From Sisyra terminalis (lineage: Eukaryota; Arthropoda; Insecta; Neuroptera; Sisyridae): DNA of 64,000 bases. The DNA is taken from positions 47,678,001 through 47,742,000 of the forward strand of contig OY292278.1 in NCBI GenBank assembly GCA_958496175.1. Direction: 5' to 3'. The position numbers were made by a program, and so were the translations under genes. Positions 35,266 through 44,990 of this stretch are shown piece by piece. How positions within the stretch are numbered: the first letter of the stretch is position 1; every line of letters starts with the position of its first letter. The notes below the pieces were generated by a model that saw nothing but the letters and a program-made list of their open reading frames with translations, was not told the origin of the DNA and did no database searches.

Positions 35266-35800
35266 GTAACAGAAAGGGAAGAAGTCTGTCACTCTCTTTG
35301 TGCCATGCCGGCACGTGATTGGCTGAGTGACTTCTTTCTCTCTCCCACCAACGTGGAATGTTCTCGAACATTGGAGTACATTCTGGAATGTTTGGTTGCG
35401 GGTATATAAGGCGCTCAGTTCAAGACGGTTGACAGTTCTGTATCGGAAATTCAGATTTGAAATTCCGTTACAACAAAGCGATTTTTATTGTGATTTCGAT
35501 TAAAAGTGATTATTGTCATTCAAGTGATTGTTTTGACAAGTGTTTTAATAAAGTGATTGTGAAGTGTAATTGTGTAATAAAAAGTGTATTCAAGTGTAAT
35601 AATAAAAGTGATTATTTATTTCCAAAAGAAATTAAACAACGAATAACGCCATCTCAATACAGTTTTGAGAAGTCACGTTATGATATAAAATAGTTAAACT
35701 TAATTCTGGTAAAATGGACATTAATGACCAAAGAGTTAACCATTAAAAATAAAGACCAAAGTCTTAAATAAATAAAATAATATTTCCAGCACTACAGTAT
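35266..35800 (+). mobile_element. LTR-like unit with a heat-shock-type promoter
   Basis: Begins TGTAACAGAAAGGGAAG and contains a full Pol II promoter (E-box, CCAAT, heat-shock elements, TATA) followed by about 350 bp with repeated AAGTGATT words and AATAAA signals near 35746 and 35769-35777. No ATG frame longer than about 10 codons follows, so it does not encode a protein. A solo LTR is the best reading; a captured heat-shock gene promoter or a heat-induced non-coding RNA are alternatives. The 3' boundary is uncertain. Confidence 0.45.
35312..35410 (+). promoter_or_regulatory. E-box, CCAAT, heat-shock element array and TATA box
   Basis: CACGTG (35312-35317) abuts ATTGGC (35318-35323). Then units in strict 5-bp register: GAA 35356, TTC 35361, GAA 35366, TTG 35371, GTA 35376, TTC 35381, GAA 35386, TTT 35391. 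TATATAAG follows at 35403-35410. Alternating inverted GAA units define heat-shock-factor sites; five of eight are perfect. Confidence 0.7.
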
Positions 35801-35939
35801 GTTCTACTTTCAAAACTATAGGAGTTAGACACATTTAAATCGTCGAAGAAGTAAAAACGAGTTTCAACAAATTATTTCTGAAAAATTGAAAAGTTCATTT
35901 CCTATAACAGGGAAACTACATACTCCCATAAAAGTATAA

Positions 35940-36600
35940 TAGAGAATTATTGGTGGAAAATGAATTTCTATTGTGTTTTGAATCTATTATTAAGCCCAAG
36001 TGTATTTTATTTATATTTTATTATCAGATGGAAAACACGCGATCATCAACAACCGTCGCTCGTTACATTATTAGATATCAACTTCTCGATTGATACCTCC
36101 AACTATCTCATACCTCCACCATTACCCTGCGCCACCACCATCGCCAACCAAACGCCCCGCTATTATTCCGTATTCGACATAATAAAATGCCCATATAGTG
36201 TTTTAAATTATTTCCATCGACCTTATCCTCGATGAAATCAAATCAAATTTCTTCCTATTTCACCTCTTTTTCTTCATGTCTGATTATTGGAAATGAAAAC
36301 CGTTTTTTTTTTGTCTTTCGTTGATTAAATAATTGAGATTGAGGAAGAAAAAAATTTCCGGTTTTTAAACATTCACATGAAGATTAATTATCTTGTTTGG
36401 TCAGTGAAAATGGTAGAAAGACAAAATAATTGAGTTTAATAGACCAGCAGTGGTGATTTATGGAAGAAGTTGGCACTATTTTTGGGACTAATTAACGTTC
36501 GTCAAACGAATGATGAGATCAAATCTTTAAAAGAAAAATTCGGTTACTTACAGTTGTTGTAGTTTCACCAAACTGGACTTGGAAACGGCGTTGGTCTTCT
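35940..36600. other. Low-repeat island around candidate exon A
   Basis: A block of mixed composition, C-rich at 36105-36170. The frame 35960-36235 has no domain. Exon A lies at its end. Confidence 0.35.
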
Positions 36601-36603
36601 TCC
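36552..36603 (-). CDS. Candidate 52-nt internal exon (exon A)
   Basis: On the minus strand, GTAATTTTCAG precedes it and GTAAGTAACC follows. One frame reads KKTNAVSKSSLVKLQQL and continues in frame into the candidate exon at 13326-13381 (phase 2 junction CT|G). A second frame, EEDQRRFQVQFGETTTT, is also open but stops in exon B; the third has an internal TGA. The gene is not recognised. The implied intron to exon B is about 23.2 kb and full of transposons. Coding status is uncertain; a UTR exon is possible. Confidence 0.45.
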
Positions 36604-36718
36604 CTGAAAATTACAAATTTCCCACTTGAATTTAATAAATCAAATAAAATATTTAGGCAATTTTAATTAAAATATTAATTTATATAATGTGATGATCTTT
36701 TTATATAATTTCATTAAA

Positions 36719-37017
36719 TCTACTCTAATATTATATAAAGGAAAGATTTGATTATTTTTTTGCATTGAATAGGCTCCGAAACTACTTGACCGATTTGAAA
36801 AATTCTTTTACTGTTGGGAAGCTACACTATCTCCGGTGAACATAGGCTTTATTAAATTTTATGTTTATTAAAAGTGTTTTTTTAAAGTCGACAAAATAGT
36901 GTTTTCAGGTATGATTATGTTTTTCGTAAAAGAAATAAGAGAAATAAAAATATTCATATACCATTACAAATAGCCAATCTGAAAATAAAATATAATCTAT
37001 CAGCTATATTGTATATA
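36719..37017 (+). mobile_element. Chimeric Helitron fragment
   Basis: The 5' part (TCTACTCTAATATTATATAA and CTTGACCGATTTGAAAAATT) is a different Helitron family from the 3' part, which matches Hel-A (GTCGACAAAATAGTGTTTTC ... ATTCATATACCA). It is cut off by the foldback at 37018. Confidence 0.55.
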
Positions 37018-37668
37018 TTAGACTGATTCAAAAAAAATGATGTTTTTTTTATCCCTTATTATATCGATAATATTGTTGGAAATGACAAAAAAAAAATCTT
37101 GTGAAAGTTAAAGCTCCTAATATTAAGAGGTGCCCCGCATGGCAAATTTAGATTTTCCATTTAAATAACATGGGAACAATATTATCTTGCACTTTGGAAT
37201 TTTATAGCTCACGTTGGTGACAATATTTCGGATGACTAAGGTATATTAAGGAAAAAAAAATGCTCTAAAAAAATGCCCTATAAAATTTTCTCATAAAATT
37301 GATGGTTGCGTCAAAAAATTGAAAAAATATTAAAATTTCTCTTTAGTTCAACTTTGATCTCGAATAACTTTTGAAGGAACAAATATATCAAAAACTTGTA
37401 ACAGACCTTTTTTGTAGATAATTCAATTTTCTACAAGAATATACCTTGATAATTCCGAAATATTGTCACCAACGTGAGCTATAAAATTCCAAAGTGTAAA
37501 AGAATATTGTTTCTATGTTATTTAAATGGAAAATCGAAATTTGCGATGTGGCACCTCTTAATATTAATATTAAGAGCCTAAACTTTCAATATAATTAATA
37601 TAATAATTAATATATAACTTTTAATATAATTAAAAAAAAAAAAATTCATAATTTTTTTTGGATCAGTC
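37018..37668. mobile_element. Foldback element family F1, complete
   Basis: Arms 37018-37245 and about 37300-37668 are inverted copies. Ends read TTAGACTGATTC and GGATCAGTC, flanked by the direct repeat TTGTATATA (37009-37017 and 37669-37677). Duplications of 8-9 bp point to hAT or Mutator-like parentage, but no transposase is present. Confidence 0.75.
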
Positions 37669-37677
37669 TTGTATATA

Positions 37678-38756
37678 TATACGAAAAATTAAATTAAATG
37701 CTCAATTGGTGATTTGAAATAACAAAGTTAAAACTTGAAGGCCAAAATGAGAGAATGGCAGCTTTAAATATGTCGTTTAAGGAATTTGAACCGGTTGGAG
37801 ACATTTATGATTTGTTGTCAATTATAAATACATTAACACTCTTTTTCCAATTCCATAAATTACACCTTTAAGTCTGCATTTCTGTCATTACCATATTATT
37901 TATTATCGCAAGTTGAGAACAGGTAAAATTCTTTTCAATTTCACACCCGTTTGAAATTTATTCGATTTTGCTCACAATAATGGTCATTATGGAGCAAAGG
38001 TCAAAAAAATTGTACTTTAATATTTGTCTACCTGAATTTTACCGTATGATTGAAGAACAGGTTAATCGATTTCGATAATATTTTGTTTTTAGGTACTTCT
38101 TCAAGTACCTGATGAAGGTCACACACAAGTCTATTGTAAGTAGTTGTACTAATATTTTATTTTGATTTCACTTATGGTTTCGATTTGAAGACAGCTTTAA
38201 TAATTTGATAGAATTTTTTTACGAGTACAAAAAATCAGCATACATGAAATCAAGGGTAGCCTATACATATGATATTGCGGGGCACTTCGGAAATGCATCA
38301 AAACTCCGGGAGCCTCTTTTGAAGTTATATCTCAATTTAGATGCACTAATTATTTTAATATTCCGGGTTTCACCAATTTGGTTATTATAAATGGTTTACA
38401 TTTTATAAAAACTTAAATACATATCGTGATGCATATCGCGGGTTGAAAAATTGTCAATGTATGACTTATGTGGCCACTAACTGCCAATATTGCATTGCTA
38501 TGATGGTGCAGTGATTTTTAAAGGTAGAGCAAATTTTCTCTTAACATAATTGATAAACGTATTATCAAAATAAGATTTTTTTTGCGTGGAAGATTGCTTG
38601 ACAATCGAAATACGTATCTGGGCAATACGTCAAAAATAGTTTTGTTTGAACTTCTGTTCAAATTTATGTTTATGGTATGATTTTTATATATAATTCATAA
38701 GATATTTTTATTTACAACAATAGGCTGGCAAGACAACGTCTGCCGGGTTCAGCTAG
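37678..38756 (+). mobile_element. Helitron family Hel-B, 3' part
   Basis: Matches 32390-33370 (GGCCAAAATGAGAGAATGGC block) and ends with hairpin GGCAAGACAACGTCTGCC and CTAG at 38753-38756 before T. A truncated gamma ribozyme block (38588-38680, lacking the CTGANGA core) is embedded near the 3' end. Confidence 0.7.
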
Positions 38757-40160
38757 TTCTCAATAAAAGTGATTAGAAAATTAAATGTCTTATTTTCGGA
38801 TCTCAAAGTAGTAAATCAAGAAATTAAACCAGTGCAACAATTTGATGGACATTTTTGTATTTTTAATAGGTCAAGTAAAGGATGAATTTCTCTTGAAGAT
38901 AAATGCCGACACTATTGAAAGAAGTGAAGTGTTGCGAAGCCCCCCGCAAAATGGGTGCGCCCGCGTTCCTCCATAAAACCAGTAGTGTGAGAAAGCAGCG
39001 CCAAGATCTCTCCGGAAAAAAAAATAATGCAAAAGACAAAGCCCCAAGGCAAAACTATAAAAATTGAAAAGAAGGAACCACACGCAATGATTGACAGTTT
39101 CCTTCCGCCACGCCGACGAACGTGTTTTGTTATTTTTCCTCGTCGTATAATTCGGTAATAATACAGGAGGTTAGACATTATTAGGCTCAAGTGGAAGAGA
39201 ATGCAAAGTGATGCGATTAGAGGAGGACCAAATCATTCATTCCCCATCATACATGCAAACCCCACGCTTTATCCCACTTCATCCACACATCTTCCTGGTG
39301 TCGTCTCAGTCGCGTCATTTTTTTTTCGGTTCTCTAAACGATTGAAAAATCATGTAGTTTTAAAATGGAAGGAAAATTCGAACGATTTTGATTGAAATAA
39401 AATAAAAAAAACGACTTGATTTTCTCCAATTCGTTCGCTCCCATTCCGCGGGGGGGGGGGAATGGGAGCGGGGTTGTACGGATCCGGAATGATGCCATAC
39501 GGGATAACAAGATGATCGTATGATCGCAAGATAATATTGAAAGGTTATCGATGAGACGGCATGGTTTCCAGAGGCTGAGATGCTGCTCTGTTCAAGAGGC
39601 AAGTGTGGAATATATATATGGCAAGAAAGAGAGGGAGAGAGAGAGATGTGGGATGTCTATTGAAAGTATATAAATTTAAAGAACGAACATTTGAGAAGAA
39701 AAATCAAAGCCAATATGAACGGGAATGGGGATGAGGTTGGGGCTGAGAAGTAGATGTGGGTGAGACATGGAAAATTGAAAATGGATGAGGGATGAGGAAA
39801 TAGATTTGTAACAGTTTGAGATGAAAAAATTTATGGCTCACGATTTCCCAAGTTTTATCATCCACGAAAACTTTCAAAAATTTCATTGTTTTTCCATTGA
39901 TATAAATCAAAAGAATTTCCCTACTAGAACCAAAAAAAAAATAACAAGTTTTCCATTCGAAACATCGAACCAATGAAAAACAAGGATCAAGAAACAAATT
40001 TGATCCAAAATTAAGAGTACAAGTAATCAATCATCCCTTATTTTTCTACCCTTAACCGTTGGCATAAATTTTCAAATTTAAATGAAACCAATTTTAAAGT
40101 ATTCAAAGAAAAAAAATCCACCAAAGTCAGAATAATTTGTCCAAGTGGAAATTTGGCTAC
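38757..40160. other. GC-richer island, non-coding
   Basis: Low-repeat DNA with a 10-base G run near 39448-39457, a GA run at 39628-39646 next to TATATATATG, and CATCCCTT at 40032-40039. Frames on the minus strand (38871-39190, 39360-39602, 39704-40030) lack domains. Confidence 0.35.
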
Positions 40161-40180
40161 GAAAGGGTCTAGAAGGATCC

Positions 40181-40333
40181 AAGGTTTGTAAATTACACAG
40201 GTTGCTCCATTAGAAAAAAAAATGACGTCATACGAAGAATTTTGAAATTGAATCAGTCTGAAAATGTGTACGAATTTCTTCTGGATACGTCACGTAGCGC
40301 ATGAGGCCACCTGTGTATTTTATAAACCTTGAG
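40181..40333. mobile_element. ~153-bp MITE inside a dispersed repeat
   Basis: Terminal inverted repeats AAGGTTTGTAAATTACACAG (left) and, reversed, AAGGTTTATAAAATACACAG (right, allowing three extra bases). Flanks AAGGATCC (40173-40180) and CAGGATCC (40334-40341) form a 7-of-8 direct repeat. The other copy of the host repeat (58.45 kb) has an uninterrupted GTCTAACAGGATCCACATGG at this point. Confidence 0.65.
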
Positions 40334-41083
40334 CAGGATCCACATGGCGAGTTGGTCCCCAAATAGGAACCTATGTCGAAACTTATGTTAAAATATCGGC
40401 TTGATATACAAACACACTTTATATACTTTTCGCGACCAAATTCCTCTATGTTCTTGAGATATGGGCAAAAATGTCCCCCCGCATGACTATTTTTCAAAGT
40501 TATATATCTCAAAAACTAATTAAGCTAGAGAAGTGAAACTAACGCGAGGCTTTAGATTATTTTACAGAGTATATCATATATTTTTTTGAAATTTTTAGAA
40601 AAAAATCTATACAAAAAAAATCCAAAAAACAAATGAAATAAATTTTTTTTATGTTTTCTCTGAAAATGACAATCACGAAAAAAATATATTCTATGCTTCT
40701 ACATGAGCACTATAACTCATAAAAGTTGCGTGAAAAAATAGTTGGTGCAACACCTTGCAAAAAAAAATAAATGTGATTAACTTCTAATAGTATACCTTGG
40801 TTTTATTTTTTTTTTCGAAGTGTTTCACCAACTTTTTTTCAAAACACTTCAATAAAACATAGGCCACATATAGGAGCAAAATATATATTATTTTCATAAT
40901 TGTTAGTCTAAGGAAACATTAAAAAAAACAATTTTTATTATTTTTTTTTTTGTCTTTCTCTATTTACTCATAAGATGATTACTTTCAAGATCAAAATAAT
41001 TGATCCCAAAAGAAAAAAAACAACTAGTGTTCAATTTTTTTTAAAATTAGAATAAAAAAAATTATCGTCACTGTTATAATTTA
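40334..41083 (+). repeat. ~750-bp dispersed repeat R1, copy 1
   Basis: Closely matches 58455-59197 over its whole length; shared blocks include AATATCGGCTTGATATACA, CCCCAAATAGGAACCTATGT and AAGATGATTACTTTCAAGAT. No coding frame or clear termini. Its right border is GTCACTGYTATAATTTA. Confidence 0.8.
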
Positions 41084-41102
41084 AAACTTAGGGTTTGAAT
41101 TT

Positions 41103-41600
41103 ATGAATAATACTAAAAACCTAAAACTACAATTGAACATCAAAATGGCACCACTTGAAATTGTCAACTTATACACAAAAGTTCCTGCTGAAGAAACAAT
41201 CAAAATTGTGGAATATATTCTTATAACATCAAAAATATATAATTATATAGTAATCAACGACATAATAAACTTGTTAACCATCATCTTACAACAAAACTAT
41301 TTCATTTTCAATCGAAACTTTTATCACCAAAAGGATGGCTTGGCCATGGGTTCACCTTTATCATGACTACTAGCCAACATTTATAAAAATCACTTTGAAA
41401 ATAAATAAATTATGAACAATACCTACAAAAATAAAATAATATATTATGGAAGATATGAAGACGATACATTTATATTATTTAACGGAACTACCCGACAGAT
41501 TGAAAATCTGAACAAAATTAACCAGAAAATAAAATTCCCTTCAAAATATGAACTAAAACTTTTAAGAACATTAAACTTTTAAGACACAACAAACACCAAT
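41103..41600 (+). pseudogene. Penelope-like reverse transcriptase fragment
   Basis: The open part (to 41366) reads APLEIVNLYTKVPAEETIKI early, then an FNRNFYHQKDGLAMGSPLS block, which is the fingers/palm region shared with telomerase-like RTs. After a TGA the same frame continues LLANIYKNHFENK, and later RYEDDTFILFNGT, the YxDD catalytic motif with E at x. In-frame stops (41364-41366, 41406) and a missing thumb make it a pseudogene. N-terminal motifs 1-2 are absent. Confidence 0.85.
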
Positions 41601-41759
41601 GAAAATATATAAGTTGTCATACAATATATAAAGAAAACCAAAAAGACCAACTCCACTAAAAGAAAACGAAAAATATATAAAACCAAACTTCAATAAAATA
41701 TTTCGTTTAACAATTACCAACTTCCTAATGAAAAATAACTTCATCATAAAAATATCATA

Positions 41760-41945
41760 ACAATATCGCATTTTCAACAAACAACATGATGAATAATCTT
41801 AAACCAATGGAGAACAACCAAATTACAACGAAAAACAAAACCGGAATATATAAAGTTAAATGTGATTCCTGTGAAAACTTCTACATTGGCCAAACTAGAT
41901 CTTTCGGAACAAGATATAAGGAACATACACCAAAGAGTCATGTCA
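41760..41945 (+). pseudogene. Penelope-like GIY-YIG endonuclease fragment
   Basis: The frame gives IAFSTNNMMNNLKP, then GIYKVKCDSCENFYIGQT and SFGTRYKEHT. This shows GIY, the CxxC insert typical of Penelope-like endonucleases, YIG, and the catalytic R within RYKEH. The domain breaks after KEHTPKSH, where an unrelated ~640-bp sequence starts. Confidence 0.8.
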
Positions 41946-42585
41946 TTGGTTAAAATTTATAAAGTTTAAGTAACAAATTCACTGATTGGTCGAATTAAAG
42001 ATTGAACTTTGTACGGTGTGTTATGATTGGCCCATGCATTCTGCGCCTTTCAAACTACAGTGCCTTGATTTGTACAAAGTAAGCTTAGGATTTCTCGTTT
42101 AAAGTGACTTTTGAGTACAGAACATTTGGAACGGTATTTCTTTCGATTTATTATTCATATATCGCAAAGAAAATGATTTTTATTTAAATATTTTTTCTAT
42201 ATAACTTTTAATTATAATCCGCAATTAATATTTTGCAATTTAAAATTTACTTTTGAGGATGAAGGTCGTTGATTTTGTAAGGGTTTTTTGTCTTCGCACA
42301 ATTAAGACCTTCGGTCTTAATAAAGATCCGTAAACTGAGATCCATAAGAAATTTTTTCTTGTCATATTTTGGCAATTTATTTTCTTATTCTAATTTTAAT
42401 CATTATCGCAATCAACAATTGGTATTATTGTTTTTAAAGCGAAATTTTGACTTATGGTTTGAAGTCTTAGAATGAAATCCAATAACTTTCTTTCACTGTT
42501 CGCATTTATGATTGTATCGTCTACGAATCGAAGGTTGGAAAATCGCTTTCCACTTATTTAAATTTCATTATTTTACTTCTCCAAA
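41945..42585 (+). mobile_element. LTR-like insertion with promoter and poly(A) signals
   Basis: It separates the GIY-YIG core from the downstream Penelope segment. It has three ATTGG boxes (near 41945, 41984 and 42027), then 42302-42320 forms the perfect hairpin TTAAGACC/GGTCTTAA (loop TTC) followed at once by AATAAA. No coding frame. The promoter plus poly(A) layout suggests a solo LTR. Exact ends and target duplication were not resolved. Confidence 0.4.
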
Positions 42586-42837
42586 ATGAGTTCTAGTATA
42601 ATCTCTCCTACAACAACTTCATATTTTACAAAACAATTTTATGAAGAAAATCATCAATGCTTAAATTTCGAAAAAAAATTTAAGCCAATACATATTTGCA
42701 AGAAAGGATCACATATGAACACCCTGGAAGAATATGGAATATACAAAGTCTACAAATCAGATCCAAATAGCATTCTTAACGACAAATTATATAAAACAAA
42801 CAACCTATATGAAATTTCTTTACAACTGACAAAATAA
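42586..42837 (+). pseudogene. Penelope-like protein, C-terminal segment
   Basis: An 83-codon open frame reading KPIHICKKGSHMNTLEEYGI and NSILNDKLYKTNN. The 'KKG..MN.LEE.EIYK ... LNDQL' block is the usual C-terminus after the GIY-YIG domain of Penelope-like proteins. It ends with TAA at 42835-42837, directly before the ribozyme motif. Confidence 0.8.
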
Positions 42838-42840
42838 TCA

Positions 42841-42885
42841 TTATCTGATGATGACAGCCAAGAATTGTTGAAACGCGTAGTTATA
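42841..42885 (+). ncRNA. Hammerhead-ribozyme-like motif, family delta
   Basis: CTGATGA (42845-42851), a weak stem II GACA/TGTT (53-56 with 66-69), GAA, then the self-complementary ACGCGT as stem III (ACG/CGT) and H17 = A. Stem I pairs partly (TTAT against GTTAT, with mismatches). It sits four bases after the Penelope stop codon, the position where ribozymes are reported for this class. Confidence 0.5.
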
Positions 42886-42900
42886 AAGAAATGGAGTCAT

Positions 42901-43545
42901 AGGACATATATTATTATTCATTAGTTAATTAATAATAAATAAATAAAATACTTAATTAAATTAAAAAAAAAAATTGTAATTTTTCCCTTCACATGACTTC
43001 GACTCAAAAGTTGAGCTTTTTTCAAAATGATTTTATAGAAAATATTATTTTAGAACAATGCTGATTTTTTTATGATATCAAAAGGATTTGCAATCATTAG
43101 AAATATCAGTTCTTTATTTACACTTGATTTATCACAGGACCAAATTGAAAATCGTAAAATTTGTAAAAATTGTGCCATTTTGTTTTAAATTGTACCAGTA
43201 AAGTTTTTATTTTATAATTTAGAATATTTCAATCAAGGCCCGTACGACAAATAATCGGTGTTCCATGGTATGTAAACAATAAAAAAATATATGAAGATTC
43301 AGAAATGTCATCTGTAAAGTAGGAAATTCAAAGATTTAGTAAAAAATTCCAGACAAAACTAGAAGATCATTCCAGCCATCTCGCAATAAACTTATTGGAC
43401 AACAGTGAGATGATAAGAAGTTTACAAAAATGGAATGTAATAGATTTGCCTGATAGATTTTCTAACTAAACAAATATTCCCATTAACTATCTGTTGCCAA
43501 ATTATTATTTCTTATTATACAGCTTTATTTTTATATATTACTTAT
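42901..43545. other. AT-rich stretch, nothing recognised
   Basis: No domain-bearing frame, no termini. It may include the remainder of the Penelope 3' terminus. Confidence 0.3.
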
Positions 43546-44138
43546 TAGACTGATTAAATAAGAAATGATGTTTTTTTTTTCTTAATTTTATCGAAAATAT
43601 TGTTGGAAGGGACAAAAAAAAATCCTGTGAAAGTTTAAGGTCTTAATATTAATATTAAGAGGTGCCGCGTCGCAAATTTCGATTTTCCATTTAAATAACA
43701 TGGGACCAATATTCTCTTGCACTTTGGAATTTTATAGCTCACGTTGGTGACAATATTTCGGAATGACTAAGGTATATTCTTGTAGAAAATTGAACGATCT
43801 ACAAAAAAGGTCTCTTTTACAAGTTTTTGATATATTTATTTCTTCAAAAGTTATTCGAGGTCAAAGTTGAACGAAAGAGAAATTTTAATATTTTTTCAAT
43901 TTTTTGACGCAACTATCAATTTTAGGAGATATATTGTCACCAACGTGAGCTATAAGATTCCAAAGTGCAAGAGAATATTGGTCCCATGTTATTTAAATGG
44001 AAAATCGAAATTTGCGATGCGGCATCTCTTAATATTAATATTAAGATCTTAAACTTTTACAGGATTTTTTTTTGTAATTTTCAACAATATTTTCGATATA
44101 ATTAAGAAAAAAAATCATAATTTTTTTGAATCAGTCTA
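43546..44138. mobile_element. Foldback element family F1, complete
   Basis: Ends TAGACTGATT and AATCAGTCTA with direct repeats TTACTTAT (43538-43545) and TTACTTCT (44139-44146), 7 of 8 alike. The arms are inverted copies with AGGTGCCGCGTCGCAAATTT-type and CTCACGTTGGTGACAATATT blocks. The frame 43867-44052 is a by-product. Confidence 0.75.
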
Positions 44139-44990
44139 TTACTTCTATATTAATGTTTCACATTATTATTAGCATTGATATTGTTTTTATAGACTATTAT
44201 TATTATTCTTATTGCTACTGTTGATTGTTGTTATTGCTATAAGAATTACTATTATTGTTTTTCTTGCTATTGATTGTTAAAAATCTTTGTACTTATACAG
44301 CACTAGTCTATTGGGACTAGGGCTTACATGTGATTGTCTATGGATTGAATGCACTTATTGCAACCCTTATTTCTAAAAAAATTTAGAATGTACATTAACT
44401 ATCTTATCAATTAATGCATTAGTTACTTCAATTTGTTATTTACCATACTTATGAATTGAAATTTGTTGATTTCAAATAAATACTTTATATATATTGTAGA
44501 TAAGATTAAGGAGTTTTTTTTTTGAAAAATTTCATCATTAACTTCTTCTGATATTTTTTAGCTGATCTGATTTGAAATTTAAGAAGTAAAAGCATACCTT
44601 TACCATCTCTTTGTTATTCAAAATGCATTAACCAACACGCAATTACGAATCTTAACTGATTTTTTTTAATTCGTAATAACGTAAATTATTGTATTTATTC
44701 AAATGAAAAAAAGCAAGATTATTATCAAAAGTTTCTCTCTATTATAAAATAATAATAACGTTTTTGTTCCAAACAAAGATTCGTTATCTCCATTTAAAAC
44801 ACGAACAAATTGTTTGTTATAATACTTTTTCACACGAAAATTAAATTGATCAATGAAGAAAAAATACATTTCGGTAAATTTCTCCTTAACCCACCCCCAC
44901 ACACACACACATTATTTCCCTGTTTATGCAGATAAATATAAACGTAAATGTGTTGGAGGTGTAATAAAAGTGAGTTAGTGTTAAAGTATA
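44139..44990. other. AT-rich stretch with simple repeats
   Basis: Imperfect TAT/TTG triplet-rich DNA at 44165-44275 and a CA run near 44897-44911. Nothing else recognised. Confidence 0.35.

Larger units (their letters stand above)
41100..42900 (+). mobile_element. Penelope-like retroelement, decayed
   Basis: In order on the plus strand: a reverse transcriptase fragment (41103-41600), a GIY-YIG endonuclease fragment (about 41760-41945), an unrelated LTR-like insertion (about 41945-42585), the C-terminal coding segment (42586-42837) and a hammerhead-like motif (42841-42885). RT plus GIY-YIG is the defining domain pair of Penelope-like elements. Stops in the RT show it is defective. Confidence 0.85.

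Noticed and set aside
38588..38640. Gamma ribozyme block in a Helitron 3' part
   Set aside because: The CTGANGA half is missing, so it cannot fold as a ribozyme; it is kept only as a truncated repeat.
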